The position numbers and the translations under genes are program-made. From positions 51,549,160-51,613,159 of the forward strand of contig CM065699.1 of the NCBI GenBank assembly GCA_017654935.2: a stretch of 64,000 nucleotides of DNA, read 5' to 3'. The notes below the pieces were generated by a model that saw nothing but the letters and a program-made list of their open reading frames with translations, was not told where the DNA came from and made no database searches. This document shows, piece after piece, positions 13,389 to 64,000 of this stretch; position 1 is the stretch's first letter, and each line of letters starts with the position of its first letter. The stretch is from Phymorhynchus buccinoides. Its lineage: Eukaryota; Mollusca; Gastropoda; Neogastropoda; Raphitomidae.

Positions 13389-14205
13389 AACTTAAGCCCA
13401 GATAATTAGTTATGACACTGATCTAACGAGGTATGGAGGTCTGATGATGATGATGATGGAGGGGAGACGATTCAGCTAATAAGCGCAATTAAAGCAAAAA
13501 CAGCAGTTGGTTGATTATTTTGATCCGCTCATCAACGTGAAACAAGAGCATCTACACACACACACAAACGGTTAAAAACAACACATGAATAATAATAACA
13601 GCAAAAAAAAGATTCTGCGGACCTTTTATACATGAATTGTGATAGAAATTACAGATGTCACCATACTCACGAAAACGTACGCATACAAACAACCTTTTTT
13701 TTTAAAGCAATAAGAAATACATCAATGAATAATAGCAACAACAAAACGTTTCTGCGGACCTATATGCATGACTTGTGTGATAGAATGTGCAGACATAGCT
13801 CACTCTCACAAAAATCTGCACACACACACACAGACAGAGGGGCGGGCGCGTACAAAAAACACACTGAATTATATAACGCCCACATCACACATCACATTAG
13901 CAGGCAATAAATGACACAAATCTTTTGTCACCGAGTCAGAATGACTATGAAGGAGGGTGTGTGTGTGTGCGTGCGTGTGTGTGAGAGAGATAACTTTGTT
14001 TCATGCGAATTACATGTGCTTTTGTGGGTTGTTTTTTTACAAAACTGTCTCTCCTGTATCTTACACCTTGGTTTATAACAAATGTCTCGTCTGCTTCGAT
14101 GTTCAAGTGCATGCCGAAAAACAACAAATTTCTTCACTCGTTTGGAGACGATGAAAATTGTGGAATTGTGAATCATGAGTGAGAATGAAGGATTGTTGCT
14201 GTTGT

Positions 14206-14365
14206 TTGTTGTCGTACCCTGGCTAAAAGACTCCAGGGATCATCCCAACAGCCGAAGCATTTGAACACTATGGAACAAACGCACTAGGGTTGAGAACATT
14301 ACGTGTGTGATCGTTTTTGATTACCCCGCCATGTGGGCAGCTACACTCCGACTTCGGAGGATAGG
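14206..14365 (+). repeat. Dispersed family R5
   Basis: Contains CCTGGCTAAAAGACTCCAGG and CCCAACAGCCGAAG. Other copies are at 51027-51175 and, inverted, at 1670-1826; a fragment is at 21700-21770. Confidence 0.7.
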
Positions 14366-14510
14366 GTGTACGGGGGTGGCTTGCAGCAGAAGTGATGCTG
14401 AAGAGATGCTTGGGGGTTGTAAATGACGCATGGGTCGCGCTGAACGAAGGATGGCTGAAGAAGATGGCCGTCTGGAAGGACAGGGGCCTGGAAGACTTGG
14501 CGTCAGTCAG

Positions 14511-57719
<43,209 letters not shown>

Positions 57720-57910
57720 CTGCACAAAGATGTCGTGAGTCTTCCATCAGCCGATGTGTCGGTGTATGAAGGAAACCAGAGGATGTTAAAAAGTGAAAGT
57801 ATGTGTAGAGTAAGACGACTAATATGAAATGTTATGAAAACAATGTCGGGTGGAATGTTCTGTCTTTTCTCTGTCTGTCTGTCTGTCTGCTTCTCTGTCT
57901 GTCTGTCTGT

Positions 57911-57919
57911 CTGTCTAGT

Positions 57920-57970
<51 letters not shown>

Positions 57971-57993
57971 TGCATAAGCAAGCGCGTGCACGT

Positions 57994-58087
<94 letters not shown>
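57911..58087. repeat. (CTGT)n/(CT)n/(CA)n microsatellite
   Basis: Simple repeats about 190 bp upstream of the exon 1 acceptor. Confidence 0.95.
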
Positions 58088-58818
58088 GCATGGACCCCAT
58101 AACAAAATACAAAAACACTTTTTCGACACAGCTATGTTGATGCCGAGAGCTTTGGATTTTAGGCTAGATACAGAACATTACATGATCATCATGTTTTCAA
58201 TGGAAATGTTACCTTTAAAAAAAGCACTGTCTAAAATCTTCACACTATATACATAGATTGCATGTTTATGATAAATATGTGCATGTATGCAATGTATTTA
58301 AATTTTAACATCTTCACATCCTGTTAAATCTTTAAAGGTAGAGAAGCAAAGAGAATAATACAGATGCATATTATGGGTTAAAAAAATAAAATAAAATAAA
58401 ACACACGAAAGAGTAAAGAGAAATATCGACCCAGAGAAATAAAAACCAATAATTCACTGCATGATATACAGAACAAACTAATGAGAAATAAATTGAAAAT
58501 GAAACTAAAGAATTATTAGGTTGTCAAGGAAAAATGATGAGCTATCACCAAGAACACTTAGAGCTTTCCTAAGCTAAGTTATTTTTGCTGTCACCAACGA
58601 GAAAATGAAAGAAACTAAATTATTTTTTTTATTTTTTTATTATTATTAAATTATATAATCTTACATAGGAAACAATTTCAAAGATCATGACCAGGAAAAT
58701 GAACATACAAATTAATTCAAGGAAATGTAAAGAGCTCGCTATTTTTAACAGTTTTGAACAGAACATAATTATGTTTTTATAGTCTTACTTACACAAGCTC
58801 TTGCACTTCTACATAGAG

Positions 58819-59202
<384 letters not shown>

Positions 59203-59518
59203 CATCTTCGGTGCACACAGGAAACTACTGAGAAGAAGAAACTATATACTGCAACACAAAAGATAAGGATTAGGACTGCGATAATACAACAGTAATAAAA
59301 CATTGTCTTCATGCGTTTATTAGAACATCGTGTGCTGCAAAACCAACATTTCAAACGTGAATCCAGTATCAAGATATCAGTTCAAGACAATGGCAATAAA
59401 TGTTAGCAACCCAATGGGGCTGTACACTAGCTCTTCGCAATGTGCAATGGCGGCATCATTATGTACTGAATACATGTGCTCATGGGAAATTTCAAAAATC
59501 AGGTGGAGTGCAGGGGCA

Positions 59519-59556
<38 letters not shown>

Positions 59557-59654
59557 TTACTGCTCTTTTTTCCACCCCTCTAGACTAGTACGAATGCTAC
59601 ATTCCTATGAATAAAGCAACTGCTTATATAGGCCCTTTTTATTGTACAAGTGTA

Positions 59655-59775
59655 CGCGCGTGTGTGTGTGTGTGTGTGTGTGTGTTGTGTGTGTTGTGTG
59701 TGTGTGTGTGTGTGCGTGTGCGTGCATGTGCATGTGCATGCGTGCATGCATGTGTGCGTGCATGCGTGCGTGCAT

Positions 59776-59816
<41 letters not shown>

Positions 59817-59900
59817 TGTGCGTGCATGTGCATGTGCATGCGTGCATGCATGTGTGCGTGCATGCGTGCGTGCATACGTGTGTGTGTGTGTGTGCGTGTA
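59655..59900. repeat. Duplicated GT/GTGC tract
   Basis: A GTGCATGCATGTGTGCGTGC segment with GT flanks occurs twice, about 108 bp apart, exact to the base. Confidence 0.88.
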
Positions 59901-60215
59901 AGAAAATCGTTGCTTCTCAAATTCTCATAATCCGGCGATGCCAGCTCTAGGCAATTTAAAAATCTTGCAATGCAGGACATCCTGCAGGAAGGAGCATTCG
60001 TGTGAATATAGCACGCCGCCTGGTGATGAGCCAGGAGCAGATAATGTCCAGCGGTTTCATTCTACTTCTCAGTTAAGTCATTTATAGTCCCTTGAGAGCT
60101 ATGGTCATCACCAAAGTAAAGTTTGATCATGTATTACCAATACTGTACTTAGTATTTACTGTTAGTTAGTCATTTTCAGTTCCGTCAACAGCTATCTCAG
60201 GACTGTCACCACGTA

Positions 60216-60572
60216 AAGTTTGGTATTTGGTACTTTACAGTCACAGACACGTATCTGTGAAATTCGGGTTGCTCCCACCTGGAGAGCGTGTCGCAGCCAA
60301 AGAACCCACTTTTTTTTTTTGCAATTTTTGTGTCACTGATCAGGAAGGAAAGGGGGGGGGGGGGGGTAAATTTTGACCAAATGACAACTTTTTCGTTGTG
60401 CTAAGTGCATGGGCATACAGGAACTCGGTTTATCATCTCATTCGAAAGACTCCACGACAGTAAGGCCTAGTGCAGAGTGAAAGGAAAATAATCCCCTGAG
60501 CCTATTAGCTGGTTCGAACTCGGGTTTATTGCATACGAGGCGAACGCGTTACCTCTGTGCTACTCTACACCT
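60216..60572 (-). mobile_element. T2 SINE
   Basis: Full copy upstream of exon 1 with a G homopolymer at 60352-60366. Confidence 0.78.
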
Positions 60573-60964
60573 TCGACCATGTATTACAAAATGCTACTTC
60601 TTCGTGACAGGCTAGGGCGAAAATTTTACGTAGGCGATAGGCGGCGTGCGCAATCCAGCTACGTGAATCAGGGCCAGAGAATGTTCAATATAAAGCCTCA
60701 TTTATAATTCCTGATCATTCATTCTCCGAAACTAAATTTCAGGGTGTTGCCATAACAACAAGAGGGTGCAATGAGGGTAGAGCTTGTGGAATTAGGGGAG
60801 CTCTGAAGTTGCTAATATTTTTAATGGAAAAAAAACCATAAAAGGAGAAGAACACAAAATCGAGCCTTTAAGAAAACCCAAACTTAATCCAGAACTCAAA
60901 CACAGCCAGAATGACACAGAGAGACAGAGACAGATAGAGAGAGAGAAAGACAGAGAGAGGGAAG

Positions 60965-61064
<100 letters not shown>

Positions 61065-61952
61065 GGAGGTGAGAAAGCAAATGACAGAGATAGGTGACAG
61101 GGGAGGGGAGTGTAGGCATATAAGGAAGATGACAAACACAGTCAGGAGGAGAGGGTTGAGACACACTAGCTGAGAAGCGTGTGAATGACAGACACTGACC
61201 CACAGGAAGAGAACAATTACTAACATTAACATGAACCAGAGTTCCCAGGTTCGGAACATGAAACGAAAAAAGGACCTTTAAAGGACTTATAATGACCTCA
61301 GTAAAGATTGTGAAAGGACCTTTAAAGGACTCATAAGGACCTCAATAAAGATTGTGAAAGGACCTTCGCCAAACTGATTGCATGACATCACAGACGATAT
61401 AGTTACACGTATATCGCCTGTGATGACATGTTCATGATAGAATGCCCAAATGCCAATTGTTGACCAAGAGCACAATTCCAATATGCATGGAATGAGTCTT
61501 GGTGCAGAAAGACTCACACAGATTTTAATGAATTGTCTGCTCCGATCTGTGACAATGACAACTTTGCATACTGTAAGTTTTTTTGCGATAATTTTTTTAG
61601 ATGTTAGTCAGGTTTTTTTTATCATTTTTGTCTTCATAAAACAGGACTTAACAGTACCTTTCAAAAATTACAAGGACCTCTTGATGAATTAAAAGGATCT
61701 ACTTGCTGAAATAAAGCACTTAAAAGGCCTGTTGACCCAAAACCAATTCACAAGGACTTAACAGGCGCCTGGGAACCCTGGGAACTCTAAAACGTATAGA
61801 AACAAGACAGTGGTGGATGAAAAACACTAATCAAGATCAAAACATCAAAACGTTGGTCGTGGTGGATGTGCTTTTAACATAAAAAAATGAAATAAAATAA
61901 ACAAATGTTACTGGGAACGAAACGTGGAATTGGTCAATCACTATAAACGAAC

Positions 61953-62425
61953 TACCGTACTTTACGGACTATAAGGCTAATGTGACTGAGTAATATATCT
62001 GTGATATGTTACTTCTCGTGTGCAATTGTGTTTTATTGTATGTTTTAATGAGATGACAAACAAAATTTCCTGGTTCATTTTAATGGGGATAATAAATATT
62101 GATTGATTGATTGAGCGAGTAAGTGAGTGATAATATAGTAGGTAGGTAGGTAGGTAGGTAGGTAGGTAGATATAGGGCTATTTATAGGCCTCGCTGCCCT
62201 TTTCTTCAGTTAATTTGACTTTTGAATTATTATTTTTTAATATTTTTTTTAGTTGTTTGCATCTCCTTAAACTAAAACTAATCAAAAAGTATTTTTTTTT
62301 ATTTTAGGAATGGCTTTGTTTATTCATCAAGAAAATAGAGTAACAAAATCTGAATTTTGTGTTACATTTATTGGGGGTGTCTTATACAGTAGTCAGGTGT
62401 GCCTTACAGCCGGTAAAGTACGGTA
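61953..62425. mobile_element. MITE with TACCGTACTTTACGG ends
   Basis: About 470 bp with inverted ends TACCGTACTTTACGGACTAT and GGTAAAGTACGGTA. It contains a (GTAG)n tract at 62140-62168. Confidence 0.65.
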
Positions 62426-62767
62426 ACTACCTTCACTTCAGTGTCTGAAACCTGAAAGGAAAGGTATTTTAAACGAAGAACTGAATTCAGGGATAGATTT
62501 TGAATGCTACTTAATTCATATCTCTAATTACTTGTTTGTTTTGCTTGTGAAGCTAGAATATTCTGGACACATGTGATTTATGCCCTTATACAGTTATCTT
62601 GGCCTGCACTTCTTCCTCCCACTGTCTATTTGTTCAAGCAGACAGAGACGCAGACAACGACGTTGATAAAAATAGAGAGCTGAAACCAGAAAACTCCCAA
62701 CATTTACCATCACACACACGTTTCTCCCAATATGAAAAGAAATGTCCTTGTTGGACAAGAAACAATA

Positions 62768-62943
62768 CAGTGCAACCTCCCTTTTACGACCTCGAAAAAT
62801 CATTCAAAATAAGTGGGAGGGAGTTTTACAAGGGAGGTAATTTTATTACTTACAAAGAAGGGCAATGTCTCAGAGAAGTAGGTCTTATGTGGGAGAAAGT
62901 CTTATAAGGGGGTGGGTGTCTTATACGGGAGGTTCCACTGTAT
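62768..62943. mobile_element. MITE M2
   Basis: Short copy bounded by CAGTGCAACCTCCCTT and GGGAGGTTCCACTG. Confidence 0.75.
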
Positions 62944-63084
62944 ATATTTAGAGACAAAGTTCTGAAAGCAGAAGGGAATGGACATGAAGACTGGGTAACA
63001 TGGCGGAAATAAAGAAGAGAAAGGATCTGGGGAAAACATGAGTACCAGTACTCCCTCCTTCCCCTACCCCGTCATTTACAGATA

Positions 63085-63770
63085 TACTGTACATGACGCG
63101 GGAAGGGAGACGGAGACAGACAATATGAGGGGAAGAGAGACAGAGACAATATTGGGAAAGAGAGACAGAGATAATATGGGGGAAAGAGAGACAGAAACAA
63201 TATGGGGGAAAGAGAGACAGAGATAATATTGGGGAAGAGAGACAGAGACAATATGGGGGAAAGAGAGACATAAACAATATGGGGGAAAGAGAGACAGAGA
63301 TAATATGAGGGAAAGAGAAACAGACAAGTTTGGGGAAAGAGAGACAGAGACAATATGGGGAGAAGAGAAACAGAGACAATATTGGGGAAAGAGAGACAGA
63401 GACAAGTTTGGGGAGAGACAGAGACAATGAGGGAAAGAGAGACAGAGACAATATGGGGTAAAGAGAGACAGGGACAATATGAGGGAGAGACAGAGACAAT
63501 ATGGGGAGAAGAGAGACAGACACAATATTGGGGAAAGAGAGACAGAGACAAGTTTGGGGAGAGACAGAGACAATATAAAAAAGGAGACAGACAATATTAG
63601 GGAAAGAGAGACAGAGACAATTAAGGGGAAAGAGAGACAGACAACATGGGGTAAAGAGACAGACAATGTTGGGGAAAGAGAGACAGAGACAATATTGGGA
63701 AAGAGAGACAGAAACAATATGGGGAAAAGAGAGACAGATACAATATGGGGGGAAAGACAGAGAAGCACAG
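63085..63770. repeat. Minisatellite GAGACAGAGACAATATGGGG (26-31 bp)
   Basis: More than 20 imperfect units to near the window edge. Long open frames on both strands come from its composition. Confidence 0.93.
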
Positions 63771-64000
63771 CGGTGTTCAGCATACATTGTTGCAACTATA
63801 ATGTACAATCTATGTACAGAAACCAATCTGCTACTATCATCACGGCATTCCAGACATTTGATGCATCAGGGCAAAATGAAAATATAACATATTATTGCAT
63901 AGCAGACTCTTGCTAAGCTATCGAGCAGATCAAACGTGGAGCTAGCAATCTCTTTTTTTGTGTGTGCAAGCATATATCCTTTTTCTAAAATAAGAAAAAG

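Noticed and set aside
62948..63916. 292-residue open frame and others across the right end
   Set aside because: The 26-31 bp minisatellite lacks stops in several frames on both strands. The peptides are repeats with no domain.

Overview
The window is eukaryotic: 23 spliced exons with GT-AG and AT-AC introns, about 93% non-coding sequence in the gene body, long GA and CA microsatellites, CR1/Nimb-like LINE fragments, tRNA-derived SINEs and many short inverted-repeat transposons. The repeat mix suggests an animal, probably a lophotrochozoan such as a mollusc. That taxon call is inference from repeat style only.

One gene dominates. It is a K-Cl cotransporter (KCC, SLC12A4-7 type) on the minus strand from 57719 down to its stop at 14511. 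I could place 23 coding exons whose phases all match. Together they give 2883 nt, or 960 codons plus stop. They run from transmembrane helix 1, through the glycosylated extracellular loop and helices 6 to 12, to the canonical C-terminal end. The N-terminal cytosolic exons (roughly 110-130 residues in relatives) were not found in 57720-64000 and probably lie beyond the window.

Two properties of this gene stand out. First, 15 of the 23 exons have one or more extra copies of an exon edge (acceptor plus exon start, or exon end plus donor) in the adjoining intron. Many form tandem arrays of 3 to about 26 copies, and exon 7 is present as four complete copies. Second, four introns (after exons 6, 17, 18 and 22) have U12-type 5' splice sites, all in phase 1, and one is an AT-AC intron with a consensus branch site. 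Exon 7 therefore has a U12-type intron upstream and a U2-type donor downstream. That arrangement should make its four copies mutually exclusive.

Layout: 1-14510 is downstream of the KCC stop. It holds mostly transposons and low-complexity DNA, plus one unassigned candidate exon at 132-258. 14511-57719 is the KCC gene, its introns filled with exon-edge arrays, LINE fragments, piggyBac-type TTAA elements, a 5-bp-TSD MITE that grew an internal minisatellite, and a LINE with telomere-like repeats. 57720-64000 has GA/CA microsatellites, SINE copies, a MITE and a 26-31 bp minisatellite, with no exon that I can support.
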